A stretch of 64,000 nt of DNA from assembly GCA_033064195.1 (NCBI GenBank), contig JARBJD010000056.1:62001-126000 (forward strand), written 5' to 3'. The notes under the pieces are model-generated. The model was not told the DNA's origin, made no database searches, and saw only the letters and a list, made by a program, of their open reading frames with translations. Source of the DNA: Blattamonas nauphoetae. Lineage: Eukaryota > Preaxostyla > Oxymonadida. Within the stretch, counting starts at the first letter, position 1, and each line of letters opens with the position of its first letter. Position numbers and translations under genes: made by a program. Below are positions 9,224 through 20,930 of the stretch, piece after piece.

Positions 9224-12136
9224 TCATGGAGACGGATCTTCAGACTCCGACAAGTCCTCCTTGACAGTTCCTCGCTCATCCGAATCCTCGTTTTCTTCCG
9301 ATTCCCACCCTCCCGTGGAACTCTCTCCCAGTTGGTCTTCATCATCCATTTCTGGCGGACCTTCATCTGGATGCTCTGTGTCGATCGCTGTCACCACTTC
9401 TGTCCACATTGTGCTGTGTGTACTTCGTGTCTCGTCCCAATCGTCTCCAATTATCGTTGGGTGCTTTTGGTCGTGTTCCGGCGACACTTTCTTCCCTCCC
9501 GCTGGGCCTCTGTCGCGTTTTCGGGTTTCTTTCTTCGGTTTGGCCTCTCTCCTCCTTTCTCGCTCCACTTTCGGAGTGTTCTTCGTCTCTTCCTCATCAA
9601 CCAAATCTCTTCCATGAGCTTTCGAGTTCTCAATCAAAGAATTCGATGTCTGGTCGTTCCTCAGTTCATCAAAAACAATAAAATCGTCGGATTCTGCCCT
9701 CCTCCGAACTTGGTGTCCCTCTCCGCCAAACCGACCTCGACTCCATTCATCATCGTTGCCATATGTCAGTCGACTGGTCTTTTCTGAAAACGAGTAATCG
9801 TCGTAATCCCGCTGAGAATCAATGAAATTCGGGAGAGATGTGGCAAGTCCGCCAGACGTGACGTTTGGGAATGAACTGAGAGAGGGCGATTGGATGGAAA
9901 TATCGTCTTGTGAAAATCCGAGTGCAGAGTGGACGGAGATGGAATCAGAGAGGAGAGAGATCAGAGGTGAGCCGGCTGAGCCACGGTCTACTGGGATGGC
10001 AAAGAGGTCCTTGTCAGCACCCTGCCTTCCTTTGGGATGTTGTTTGTGCATTCGACGATGAACTCCGTCAAGCGATCTCATTGAAGGAGATGGGAACGAC
10101 ATCGTGTTTGGAGGGAGTGATGTGGCAGACGGTGAAGACGGCTGAAAACCTGAAAGAGAGTCGGAAGTGTTGTGGAACTGCGAAAAGGAGTCGTAGCTTG
10201 AAGTTCGAGTGTTGGAAAAATGGGAAATGGAGTCGAACTGTGCCGAGAACGGTCCAGCGTGTAGATTTGGCGATGTAAAGCTGTCTGAGATTGCATGCGA
10301 CGAGGAAAGTGTGGAGTGTGTAGAAGAAGCAAAAGACGATGCTGTGTGGGGTGAAACGGATAAGGCGAGTGAGAGTGAAAATGTGGGTGTCCCATCGTAT
10401 TGAAATGATGAGAGTGTTTGAGAATTGGGAAGTTGTTGCGAAGCAAACGTTGTGGGGGTCGAGACGGATTGTTGGGTGGACTCGGGAGTGAAAGGGGGAA
10501 ATGAAGGTGTTGAGTCCGGTCCAGTGACTAGTAAGGGTCTTATTTCCCTCTCTGCCCAATGCCCAGGAAATGACTCCAGATCTTCAGCATTGACAATTTC
10601 GTCTGGCTCAATTATCACTGGTGGTTCGACAGGAGGTAAGTTAAATTGTGTAATGGGGGGCGAGCGGAAAGATGGGTTGATGTATGATCGATTTGACGGA
10701 ATTTGTGAATTTGGTGAAGAAAAGGGTGGCGTTCTTGACCCTGCTGGTGTTGGGAGTGGTGGAGGAGTTTTTGGGCTCACGGCTTGTGTCGGAAAGAATG
10801 GGAGGTTAAGTGGCGGAGATTGTTGAGAGGATGAAGGCAGGAAGAGTGGAGGCGACTGATGAGAAGGGTTGTTGGCCGGTGGATGCTGTCTTGGAACAAA
10901 TGGTTTGATCGATTGAAGATTTGTGGAATGGAGTGACTTTCCGACCCACGTGATTTGATAAGGAGGAGAGGATGATGCTACAGACTGTTGTGGAGTATAA
11001 GTGTGGGTCAGTCTCGATTTTGGCTTCGGATGAGGTTTTTGTGTCGGTTTGACAAGTGATGTTGTCACCTCCACGTCACCCAGCAGAACCCATGGCTGTG
11101 TTTTACGGACTGCCTCTGCAGCGTTCTGAGAAAAGAAGAGACGATTAGAGAAAGAGTGAATACCTGAACTCCAGTAACATTTCCTGAGAAGTGGATCTTT
11201 CCGTTTCCCTTGAGAATTCCATTAATCCGTGGAAGATCGATCCGTTCAACATGTCCAAAACGTCCAAAATGTTGTTCTAAAACAGATTCATCAAAGTTTT
11301 TTCCGTCCCGTTCACTCATCTCTCCCTTATTCAGTAAGAGATAGACTGTGTTTTGGATATTGCCTCCATCGCTCCAGTTCACTGATAATGTTCCAATTGT
11401 CCTTTCATTACTACCTCGAGGGGCATGTCCTGCTCCTGGAGGGTTGGTGGAGGTTGTGTCTCTTCTGAAAAGCGCGCGGTTGTCGAGATCGCGTTTGGCC
11501 TGTTCTGCCGCTGAGCGCGTTTTGAATTTAACAAAACAAGTCTTTCGTTTTCCATCCATTTCGTGAGATTCTATCTCCCCATAGGTTCTAAATGGATATT
11601 AATACAGTAGGAATGAATACCGGAGCCATGTGAGAAGAATCTCGAAGCTAAGAGACTGAGGAACACTAGAAATGACAATGCTGGTATTCTTACTGGCCAT
11701 CTTCACTCGAATTGGAGATCCGTTCAACATCTGAAAGAGATAAAGTATGCGAGTATGAGACCAGTGGATGCGGATGGTCGAGGACTTTAGCCACTGTTTC
11801 TTTGTGCTCAAAGTATATAAATCCGTAACGAAGTCTGCATTTCTTTTTTCTGTCCATTTTGAAGTAAACACGCGAAACAGGCCCAAAGTCTTCGAAGAAT
11901 TCCTTGATTTGGTCATTTGTGACATCTTGTGGAAGATCTCCAACAAAAACCCCACCTATGAAAAATGGAATAACGGCAGATATTCGAAGTATTGAGAGGA
12001 GAGAAATGAATGATAATGAGGATGACGATGGGGAGAAAAGTTCAGACGGCCTTCTTCTTCTAAGAAATATTGGAATAAACAAAGAAAAGTGAAGACCATC
12101 ATTACTGATGCCGTGAGGCATATACAAATCTGCCAT
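9224..12136 (-). CDS. RNA-binding protein with three RRM domains and a long disordered tail, six exons
   Basis: Exons (minus): 12136-12097, 12059-12027, 11955-11762, 11730-11621, 11587-11164, 11125-9224; introns of 37, 71, 31, 33 and 38 nt, all GT-AG. Exons sum to 2703 nt, exactly 901 codons (900 aa). RRM1 is about residues 26-100 (RNP2-like VFVGDLP, RNP1-like YGFIYF, end GSPIRVKM across an intron). RRM2 is about 104-195 (IVISSVP, YGEIESHEM, TCFVKF). RRM3 is about 200-285 (TVYLLLN, FGRFGHVERIDLP, GKIHF, ending in DVEVTTSL). RRM1 to RRM3 continuity is what fixes introns 3, 4 and 5; the first two small exons are less certain. The remaining 600 residues are Ser/Pro/Thr-rich and disordered, with an acidic C terminus (ESEENEDSDERG...). 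RRM proteins bind single-stranded RNA; mRNA processing or translational control is likely but the subfamily is not identifiable. Confidence 0.8.
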
Positions 12137-13062
12137 AAAATCCAGGATAAATCGAAAAGACTTTTGTTCAACCCGATCGGACCATAATAAAAACTGGTCC
12201 CCATAAATCAACAATTCGAGCTCAAAGTAGTGTCAGTACCCAACATTTAGACCAATTATTTATGTACTATTCAAAGGTGAGCGGTATTTCCCAATTGGAC
12301 GTGTTCTGAAGGCATAGTTCTCAGTCATTGAAAATAGTTCATGGCATCCCTGTTCAGGAATAATCAAGAGGAAGTTTTTGTTTTCATTTCACAAACCATT
12401 TCGCCATCTGAAAAGAAAGTTGTAGAGAGAGAAACAAAGTAAATAGACGTGTTGGGAAGGAGAGAGAGAAAACCACATTCAAAAGCGCGAAGACCGAAGA
12501 CACAGTACTATTGTCTCTCAAAATAATCCGTTTTTTTCTTATTCAATTCATAGACTTGTATTCACCGACAAAGCCTTATCCGTTTTTTGTGTTCGGTGGG
12601 AAGTTGAATTAAAGATGATAGGAGAGCATTTTGTCTTTCAGCGAAAGTCATCTCCCTCTTTTTCACTGTTTATTGTGAAATAGAGTGACTAATGTGTCTG
12701 AAGAAAACCAGACAGCCGATCCAAAACAGATCGGCAGGGGAAAAGATCTAATGGACCGAGATTTCAGATGTTAAAAACCCCAAAACCTTGGGTTTCACTT
12801 TGGAACCCAAAGTTTCCGATTCAGAATTGTAAATCTATTCGAGGATAAACAACAATGTGACTTCATTATTCGTCATCAGACCGAATTCCTCCTCCATTGT
12901 TTTCTATTCTGAGCATCCTGTTTTCGACTTCTCGATATGCCGTCGTTGAAGAAGCCGTCCACTCGGACAACTCGTCCACTCTTGGCATTAATTCAAACTT
13001 TTGTCTGTTTTATCTCTTCACACACTTCTCTTCTCACTTATTTCCATTTCACTACTGTTTCA
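12137..13062. other. Intergenic, small hairpins only
   Basis: No convincing gene. Short inverted repeats are visible: GCCGATC/GATCGGC near 12714-12734, TTGGGTT/AACCCAA near 12787-12809 and CACCGA/TCGGTG near 12563-12600. They may be remnants of small elements. The 5' flank of the RRM gene is here. Confidence 0.35.
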
Positions 13063-14116
13063 TTAAATTATTTCAACACCATTTTTGATGAATTGAATTT
13101 CTTTTTCTTTTCTTGATCTCGTTTTCATTGATCTCATCTCTATTCTTTTCTCTTTCAACAGTTTCATCAAACGAGTCTGGATCACTGACTTCTTCGTTGG
13201 AACATGTTTTGTTTTAAGGCTTTGGAAGACTTTGTCGAATAATGGTTGTGTCAGATTTGTTGTCTTGGGTGGAAGCGTAAATATCGTGATACTGTTGTCA
13301 AGTGCATTTTTTGAAAGATTAGACGAAAAGTGCGATGTACAGTTGTCGAGAAGAAAGAGTGTGGTCGTCTTAGCGATATTTGGAGTCATTCTTTTTATGA
13401 TGACAGGGACGATGGTATCCTGTTGGAAGGTCGACAATATTGACGCATTCATGGATCCGGTGGAATAACAGTGAGGAATATTCTCAGACTTGTGAAGTGA
13501 GTGAAACTCACTTGGTTCTTTCGCGAGTGGATTCACAAGACAAAGCGGAAGAGTTGTGCAATCTGCGTAAATCTTGCTTGCAAAAGTGAAGTTGGGATTC
13601 AATTTCAGGCTTTGTTAAGAGTCGTTGAGAGGGGAGTCGTGTGGACAGAACACAATTGTGTAGAAGTCGTTCAACATAGTCCAAATGTCGGCCAATCGCA
13701 TTCGACCCACTGGAGTGTGTGTCCGTCTGGCGATCTTGTCTGTCCTCGGTTTCTTTTCAGACGTGATGGGACAATCACCAATCCGAACAGTTGTAGAACT
13801 TGCAACAAGCATCATCTGTCGCGTCTCGATCCGATTTGTTAAAAAAACCTTGTTTTGAGAAGTCGAGAAACAGATTTCTTTGGTCTCATGATCGAACGTC
13901 TCACGATTGTTGTAGACCGTTTCGTGGAAAGAATGTATGTTTAAAAGATGGTTGATAATCATTTCGTTTTTCCATGCTTGTTTCCTCCAAATTCAAACAC
14001 AACAACTCAAATCTTCGATCACCATCAATCTCACCTCGTCGTTTCCATATCAACAATTGACTGAACTTTTGGACAATCACTTTATGGAGGTGTGTCACTC
14101 CTCGAACGCTCCCCAC
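13063..14116 (-). mobile_element. Decayed pogo/Tigger-like DDE_1 DNA transposon
   Basis: On the minus strand the frame 13962-13063 encodes DDE_1 hallmarks in order: DHETKEICF (first Asp region), a middle part VASSTTVRIGDCPIT, then TLFLLDNCTSHFS (second Asp, LLDN..SH signature), and LPPKTTNLTQPLFDK (consensus LPP.TT...QPLD). One in-frame TAA interrupts it at about 13613. An upstream part in another frame (14116-13901) may be N-terminal. TIRs and a TA target duplication were not found. It is a transposase remnant of the Tc1/mariner superfamily, pogo branch; the Asp triad is partly altered (QPLF instead of QPLD), so it is inactive. Confidence 0.6.
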
Positions 14117-15151
14117 ACCAAATGAAACCAGATGGCTAAGTCAGATAAAATTGCTGTCTTGCTCTTCGGAGGAATGAAGAAGCGATTGTACAAATGCTGA
14201 ACGATCCCAATCAAACACTCGACTCACAAATCAAAGAAACACTTTTTGCTCCATCCTTTTATCAACGATTCAATTCTTTCACAGATCTTCTAGATAGCTT
14301 TGCATCACCTTCGACACAGCTCCAAAACTCTTTGATCACTTTTCAGTAAATTTCACATCTGACAGTAGTCGCCTTGAGTCGTCTCGCTCATTTTCAAGAA
14401 CAAACATACTTCATTTCACTCTCCGACACCACGAAATATTCAACAGCTCGTTCAAGCTAGCAGAAACGGTCGCAGTTACATCCGACACTGCAAAATCCAA
14501 CCCAAAATTCTTCGACGTGCGGGGGCAGGAACCGTGATACAAGGGGCTCAAGAAAGCCAATGAAAGAGCTCAATACTAAAACAATGACATCAGAAAGATG
14601 AACACAATGGTAAACTGTTTCAGAAAAGATGAAAACAGGAAGAATTTGTTACCCGTTTTATCGACTCGCTTTTGGTATTTCGAAAACAGTAGACTGTGGT
14701 GTATCTGGTGTAGTGGAAAGCAAGTTTTTTGATCAGCATTCGTGCGATCGATTTGTTTCTGGGCCGCTTACGGTTGTTTCCCGAAGCTCTCCATCAACAT
14801 TGGCTGCGAGTCGCTTCTTTTGGTTGATCTCGTTCCACCACAGGTCCTTCACCTGCATTTTGGACCTGATGCAATCTTTTTCAAGAAGAACTTCGGAGAA
14901 CCCCTTCAACCACATCCCTTTCGTATTACACTCAGCGACTACCTTTTTCTCCCAATCTTGTCACATCAATCTACCTCGGGGTGGCTTTGGGAGAAGACTA
15001 GGGTATCCACTTTGCGATGATGGCGCGGATTAGATGAAGCCCGACCTCAAGTGATGAAACCCAAAATGTGTGAGAGGGATGCCGGCTTGGAAGGCTCGCT
15101 TCTAGAAGGCGAGAGTCATTGCATCAGTCCCCCAGCCCAGAGATGTTGCTG
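14117..15151. other. Degraded sequence with a possible Myb-like remnant
   Basis: The minus frame around 14733-14960 reads KKVVAECNTKGMWLKGFSE... followed by IRSKMQVKDLWWNEINQKK, a spacing that resembles a Myb/SANT or MADF DNA-binding fold (regular Trp, Arg-x-x-x-Gln-x-Lys). It starts and ends in stops and is probably part of a decayed transposon. The rest of the stretch shows nothing I can name. Confidence 0.2.
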
Positions 15152-15714
15152 TCAGTTCTCAGTCATCTTCCAAGAGTGATAGGGGACAAGGCTGATCCCG
15201 AACAAGTTGTTCAAGTGCCGCGTAAGCCAGAAGATGACATTCGCATCTGTATTTTCAAAGTGAGATTCCTTCAGAGCCACCACCATCTTGCTGGATCGGC
15301 AAGTCTTCATCTTCCGCAGTTTGACTGTGACTGGCAAGTCTTCAGTGTCTTTCGTTCAGTTCCAGACAACAGAACGACAGCACCTCCCCTCCAAGCCTGG
15401 ATATTGAACAATGGAAAGAGCTTCTCAAGTGGCAGGATCATGTCTTCTGGTGGGGGATGTGTGGGCTGGCGGCAAACAGGCTCTTTACCATTCTGTATGT
15501 CTCGTTCGGCGGTTTTGAAAAGACAGTTTGACTTTGGTGTTTCTAGAACGGACCGGACGAAGGAAGGTGTATTGATTAAATCGAACAGGGCCTCTGAGGT
15601 GGGCGGAGATATGGGAACAGAGTGAATCTGAGGCATGCCCTTTTCTTCTTCTCTCATCATTCTTTCTAGTTCGATTAATGTGGTGTCCATATTCACCATA
15701 TGTAGGTCAAACAT
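15152..15714 (-). pseudogene. Unassigned coding remnant
   Basis: The minus frame 15714-15307 (MVNMDTTLIELERMM...) has protein-like composition (acidic helix at the start, then IPLEKLFPLFNIQAW-like hydrophobic spacing) and is followed in another frame by 15337-15152 (KESHFENTDANVIFW...). No family recognised. It begins about 60 bp inside the terminal-like repeat at 15771-15845, so it may be the first gene of a lost mobile element. Host origin cannot be excluded. Confidence 0.25.
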
Positions 15715-15770
15715 TGAGGAAAGATAGACAAATATTCATCTGACTACAGCAAAATTGACTCTGATAGTTG

Positions 15771-15845
15771 TGGCGCCAATATGTCACATGCAACCAATTC
15801 GGCCCCTTTTCTGGAAAAATCAATATTGGTCAAACGAAGAAAATA
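15771..15845 (+). repeat. Left member of an inverted repeat pair bracketing the array
   Basis: CACATGCAACCAATTCGG...TTGGTCAAACGAAGAAAA is similar to the reverse complement of 25480-25555 (imperfect, about 70 bp). It lies just outside the satellite array, 9.7 kb from its partner. Confidence 0.45.
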
Positions 15846-16444
15846 CTAAAATACTGCAATTATACTCTGTGAGTGTTTTCGAGAAAATATGGGTTTTTCG
15901 ACTTTTTTCCAGATACCCATAATTTTTTTCCTATTTTTTTCTACAATGTTCGGATCATCAAAAAAAGTATCTGATAGTAGTGTCATTAAACCGAACTTTT
16001 CATACACCCGGAACATGGGGCTTGAAAAATATGTATTGGTCAAACTAAGAAAAATAAAATTTGGTTCCGCGCCGAAACCCCTGTGTCGGGAGAAAACCTC
16101 AAAATACCCCCTTTTGCCTGTAGAATATAATCATTTTGGCAATATCTCTACAACCAGTGAATCGATTTGGATGAAAGTTTTCAGAGAAACGTTTTTTCGG
16201 TGAAACGAACATTTGGTAAACAAGTTGGGGACAAAATTCTGGGGACTTGGGAAAAGCGAAAAAAAACCATATTTTTCTCGACTAACAATTCTAAGAAAAA
16301 AATCGGTTTTTTTTTGAGCAACTTTTGTAAAGATGTTTACGATCACAATGCATTTTATTTGATTCAAAACGGATGGCTGGTTGTGGAGAAAAAAGGGGAA
16401 AAAGTTGAGAATAATGTGTGCATTTCTGGCTTTCAGAGTATTAT
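15846..16444. repeat. Left edge of the array: diverged and inverted unit pieces
   Basis: 15988-16110 is an inverted, diverged copy of the segment 16445-16540 (shares CATGGGGCTTGAAAAATAT, GGTCAAACTAAG and GGAGAAAACCTCAAAATAC in complement). 16190-16444 is a diverged direct copy of the last part of the unit (compare 17840-18091). Edge copies being more diverged than inner copies is the usual pattern of a homogenised tandem array. Confidence 0.65.
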
Positions 16445-17110
16445 GAGGTTTTCTCCCGACACAGGTGTTTCGGCGCGGAACCAAATTTGATTTTTCTTAG
16501 TTTGACCAATCTATATTTTTCAAGCCCCACGTTCCGGATTTTTGAAAATGGACGGATTAAAAACACTACTATTAGAAAAAAAGAAAAATGCAGACTTTTT
16601 ATTCTCACGCGATCCCGAGAAATCCTCAAAATACTTCATCAAGCAGGACTCCATACCTTTTCTTTACTTTTGACGATCAATTTGAAGACAACCAGACATC
16701 GGTTTGAGACCGAAGAAAAAGCATATTTTTTCGAAAATATATCGATAAAGACACTCTGCAAAATCAATATTTTTGTCCCATGATATTTTTCTCAGCCAAA
16801 AATATCGTTTTTCACACCTTCCAAGATTCTCACGATTTGATTCTCTTTTTTTAGTAGATCATTTTTTTCTCCAAAAAAACGATATAGCTGGAAATTGGAT
16901 CAAAATCAATTCACATACTGAAAAGATATGACAAAACACATGAAAAAAGCGGTTAAAACGAGGTATTTTGAGGTTTTCTCTGATTCGCATGGGTCTATCA
17001 TGCTGATAATTATTGTTTTCCAAGATTGACCAATATCAATTTTTCAACCCGAACTCGAACAACTCAATTTTTCATAAATTATCCAGAAGAAGGATCCTTC
17101 TTCTCTCTTC

Positions 17111-17642
17111 TCATTCCTGCAACACAGGCGCCACCAGAGCTAACCAGGCAGGAAAGTAGTCCGGAAGACAAGGAGGCCTCTCAAGTCGATCATCAATCAT
17201 CTCCTGTCGCTCTACAAACATCTTCTGTTGCTCTACAATCATCTTCTGTTGCTCATCAATCATTTTTGTTGTTCATTAATCATATCCTGAAGTTTTTATC
17301 CATCTCCTGTTGCTCATCAATCATCTCCTGTCGCTCTTTAATCATCTTCTGTTGCGCTGTAGCTTCTGCCACAAGACTTTCAGCAGATTCTACAGAGTCA
17401 ACTGACACGAGAAAACCTGCCGGCGGAACCCGAGCTCCAAGTACGCCCAAGTCCAGAAACTTCGCCGCCAACAAAACGGCGACGAGAAAAAGCAAGCCAA
17501 AAAGAGCTAGAAACCAAAGATGAAACTCTTTGTCATTCCGGATGATGACTCAACTTAACCTTTCAACTCTTTCAATTTCTTCACCGTATCTCATTCTCAC
17601 GTCTGTCCTGTTTTCTTCAAATCGAGATGAATTTGAGTTCAT
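17111..17642 (-). CDS. Coiled-coil membrane protein gene, array copy 1 (frame disturbed at homopolymers)
   Basis: Same gene as copy 2 but two T6 runs read T5 (near 17262 and 17289), which shifts the frame and leaves an end at DKNFRI. Because both differences are one base in homopolymers within a long repeat, consensus error is as likely as mutation. Upstream exon, intron and membrane segment are identical to the other copies. Confidence 0.45.
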
Positions 17643-18757
17643 TTTGAAATGAATTATGTTCTATGTTCGGCTGTCTTCACATTACGACGAATTGACGGGG
17701 GCTTGCACGTGCTGAGACAACTCTTCCCCCGTTTTACTTCGATTTCTTCCCAATCAGATTCAGTGAGAACAACACACGATCTCAGTTGCATTGAACGATC
17801 CTCAGCTGTAAGTTGATTTGGATGATATTTTTCACAAAAACGTTTTTGTCATGAAACGAACATTTGGTAAAAAAGTTGGTGAAAAAATCGTGGGTATCTG
17901 GTAAAATAGGAAAAATCTCCTATTTTTCTCGACAAATAATTCTTAGAAAAAAACCAGTTTTTTGAGTAGCTTTTATCGAGTTCTATACGAGAACAATGCA
18001 TTTTATTTGATTCAAAACGGATAGTTGGTTGTGGAGAAACGAGCGGAAAAGGTTGAGAAAATGTGTGCATTTCTGGCTTTCAGAGTATTTTGAGGTTTTC
18101 TCCCGACACAGGTGTTTCGGCGCGGAACCAAATTTGATTTTTCTTAGTTTGACCAATCTATATTTTTCAAGCCCCACGTTCCGGATTTTTGAAAATGGAC
18201 GGATTAAAAACACTACTATTAGAAAAAAAGAAAAATGCAGACTTTTTATTCTCACGCGATCCCGAGAAATCCTCAAAATACTTCATCAAGCAGGACTCCA
18301 TACCTTTTCTTTACTTTTGACGATCAATTTGAAGACAACCAGACATCGGTTTGAGACCGAAGAAAAAGCATATTTTTTCGAAAATATATCGATAAAGACA
18401 CTCTGCAAAATCAATATTTTTGTCCCATGATATTTTTCTCAGCCAAAAATATCGTTTTTCACACCTTCCAAGATTCTCACGATTTGATTCTCTTTTTTTA
18501 GTAGATCATTTTTTTCTCCAAAAAAACGATATAGCTGGAAATTGGATCAAAATCAATTCACATACTGAAAAGATATGACAAAACACATGAAAAAAGCGGT
18601 TAAAACGAGGTATTTTGAGGTTTTCTCTGATTCGCATGGGTCAATCATGCTGATAATTATTGTTTTCCAAGATTGACCAATATCAATTTTTCAACCCGAA
18701 CTCGAACAACTCAATTTTTCATAAATTATCCAGAAGAAGGATCCTTCTTCTCTCTTC

Positions 18758-19291
18758 TCATTCCTGCAACACAGGCGCCACCAGAGCTAACCAGGCAGGA
18801 AAGTAGTCCGGAAGACAAGGAGGCCTCTCAAGTCGATCATCAATCATCTCCTGTCGCTCTACAAACATCTTCTGTTGCTCTACAATCATCTTCTGTTGCT
18901 CATCAATCATTTTTTGTTGTTCATTAATCATATCCTGAAGTTTTTTATCCATCTCCTGTTGCTCATCAATCATCTCCTGTCGCTCTTTAATCATCTTCTG
19001 TTGCGCTGTAGCTTCTGCCACAAGACTTTCAGCAGATTCTACAGAGTCAACTGACACGAGAAAACCTGCCGGCGGAACCCGAGCTCCAAGTACGCCCAAG
19101 TCCAGAAACTTCGCCGCCAACAAAACGGCGACGAGAAAAAGCAAGCCAAAAAGAGCTAGAAACCAAAGATGAAACTCTTTGTCATTCCGGATGATGACTC
19201 AACTTAACCTTTCAACTCTTTCAATTTCTTCACCGTATCTCATTCTCACGTCTGTCCTGTTTTCTTCAAATCGAGATGAATTTGAGTTCAT
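18758..19291 (-). CDS. Membrane-anchored coiled-coil protein, array copy 2 (reference copy)
   Basis: The long frame has no ATG near its start, but in the same frame upstream an ATG at 19291 opens 25 codons (MNSNSSRFEENRTDVRMRYG...) interrupted only by one TGA. A 42-nt GT-AG intron at 19175-19216 would remove that TGA and keep phase, giving 163 aa. Next comes a strongly hydrophobic segment (FHLWFLALFGLLFLVAVLLA, about residues 26-46), a linker, then eight consecutive heptads of the type Q(K/E)M(I/F)xE(Q/R), about residues 88-145, and a short tail (PPCLPDYFPAW...). I infer a type II or signal-anchored coiled-coil protein. No family recognised. If the intron is not real, translation would need a non-ATG start. 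Confidence 0.5.
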
Positions 19292-20396
19292 TTTGAAATG
19301 AATTATGTTCTATGTTCGGCTGTCTTCACATTACGACGAATTGACGGGGGCTTGCACGTGCTGAGACAACTCTTCCCCCGTTTTACTTCGATTTCTTCCC
19401 AATCAGATTCAGTGAGAACAACACACGATCTCAGTTGCATTGAACGATCCTCAGCTGTAAGTTGATTTGGATGATATTTTTCACAAAACGTTTTTGTCAT
19501 GAAACGAACATTTGGTAAAAAGTTGGTGAAAAATCGTGGGTATCTGGTAAAATAGGAAAAATCTCCTATTTTTCTCGACAAATAATTCTTAGAAAAAACC
19601 AGTTTTTTGAGTAGCTTTTATCGAGTTCTATACGAGAACAATGCATTTTATTTGATTCAAAACGGATAGTTGGTTGTGGAGAAACGAGCGGAAAAGGTTG
19701 AGAAAATGTGTGCATTTCTGGCTTTCAGAGTATTTTGAGGTTTTCTCCCGACACAGGTGTTTCGGCGCGGAACCAAATTTGATTTTTCTTAGTTTGACCA
19801 ATCTATATTTTTCAAGCCCCACGTTCCGGATTTTTGAAAATGGACGGATTAAAAACACTACTATTAGAAAAAAAGAAAAATGCAGACTTTTTATTCTCAC
19901 GCGATCCCGAGAAATCCTCAAAATACTTCATCAAGCAGGACTCCATACCTTTTCTTTACTTTTGACGATCAATTTGAAGACAACCAGACATCGGTTTGAG
20001 ACCGAAGAAAAGCATATTTTTCGAAAATATATCGATAAAGACACTCTGCAAAATCAATATTTTTGTCCCATGATATTTTTCTCAGCCAAAATATCGTTTT
20101 TCACACCTTCCAAGATTCTCACGATTTGATTCTCTTTTTTTAGTAGATCATTTTTTCTCCAAAAACGATATAGCTGGAAATTGGATCAAAATCAATTCAC
20201 ATACTGAAAAGATATGACAAAACACATGAAAAAAGCGGTTAAAACGAGGTATTTTGAGGTTTTCTCTGATTCGCATGGGTCTATCATGCTGATAATTATT
20301 GTTTTCCAAGATTGACCAATATCAATTTTTCAACCCGAACTCGAACAACTCAATTTTTCATAAATTATCCAGAAGAAGGATCCTTCTTCTCTCTTC

Positions 20397-20930
20397 TCAT
20401 TCCTGCAACACAGGCGCCACCAGAGCTAACCAGGCAGGAAAGTAGTCCGGAAGACAAGGAGGCCTCTCAAGTCGATCATCAATCATCTCCTGTCGCTCTA
20501 CAAACATCTTCTGTTGCTCTACAATCATCTTCTGTTGCTCATCAATCATTTTTTGTTGTTCATTAATCATATCCTGAAGTTTTTTATCCATCTCCTGTTG
20601 CTCATCAATCATCTCCTGTCGCTCTTTAATCATCTTCTGTTGCGCTGTAGCTTCTGCCACAAGACTTTCAGCAGATTCTACAGAGTCAACTGACACGAGA
20701 AAACCTGCCGGCGGAACCCGAGCTCCAAGTACGCCCAAGTCCAGAAACTTCGCCGCCAACAAAACGGCGACGAGAAAAAGCAAAGCCAAAAGAGCTAGAA
20801 ACCAAAGATGAAACTCTTTGTCATTCCGGATGATGACTCAACTTAACCTTTCAACTCTTTCAATTTCTTCACCGTATCTCATTCTCACGTCTGTCCTGTT
20901 TTCTTCAAATCGAGATGAATTTGAGTTCAT
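20397..20930 (-). CDS. Coiled-coil membrane protein, array copy 3
   Basis: Open like copy 2. A compensating pair of one-base differences in the membrane segment changes ALFGLL to ALLALL without breaking the frame. Same 42-nt intron candidate. The flanks show the largest number of shortened homopolymers of any unit. Confidence 0.5.

Noticed and set aside
12545-12612. tRNA-like fold
   Set aside because: One CACCGA/TCGGTG stem only; no D, anticodon or T arm.
17026-17523. Plus-strand frames of 84-165 codons in each array unit (MTNINFSTRTRTT...)
   Set aside because: They lie opposite the coiled-coil gene, have Ser/His-rich shadow composition and start without ATG context; the minus strand explains the sequence.
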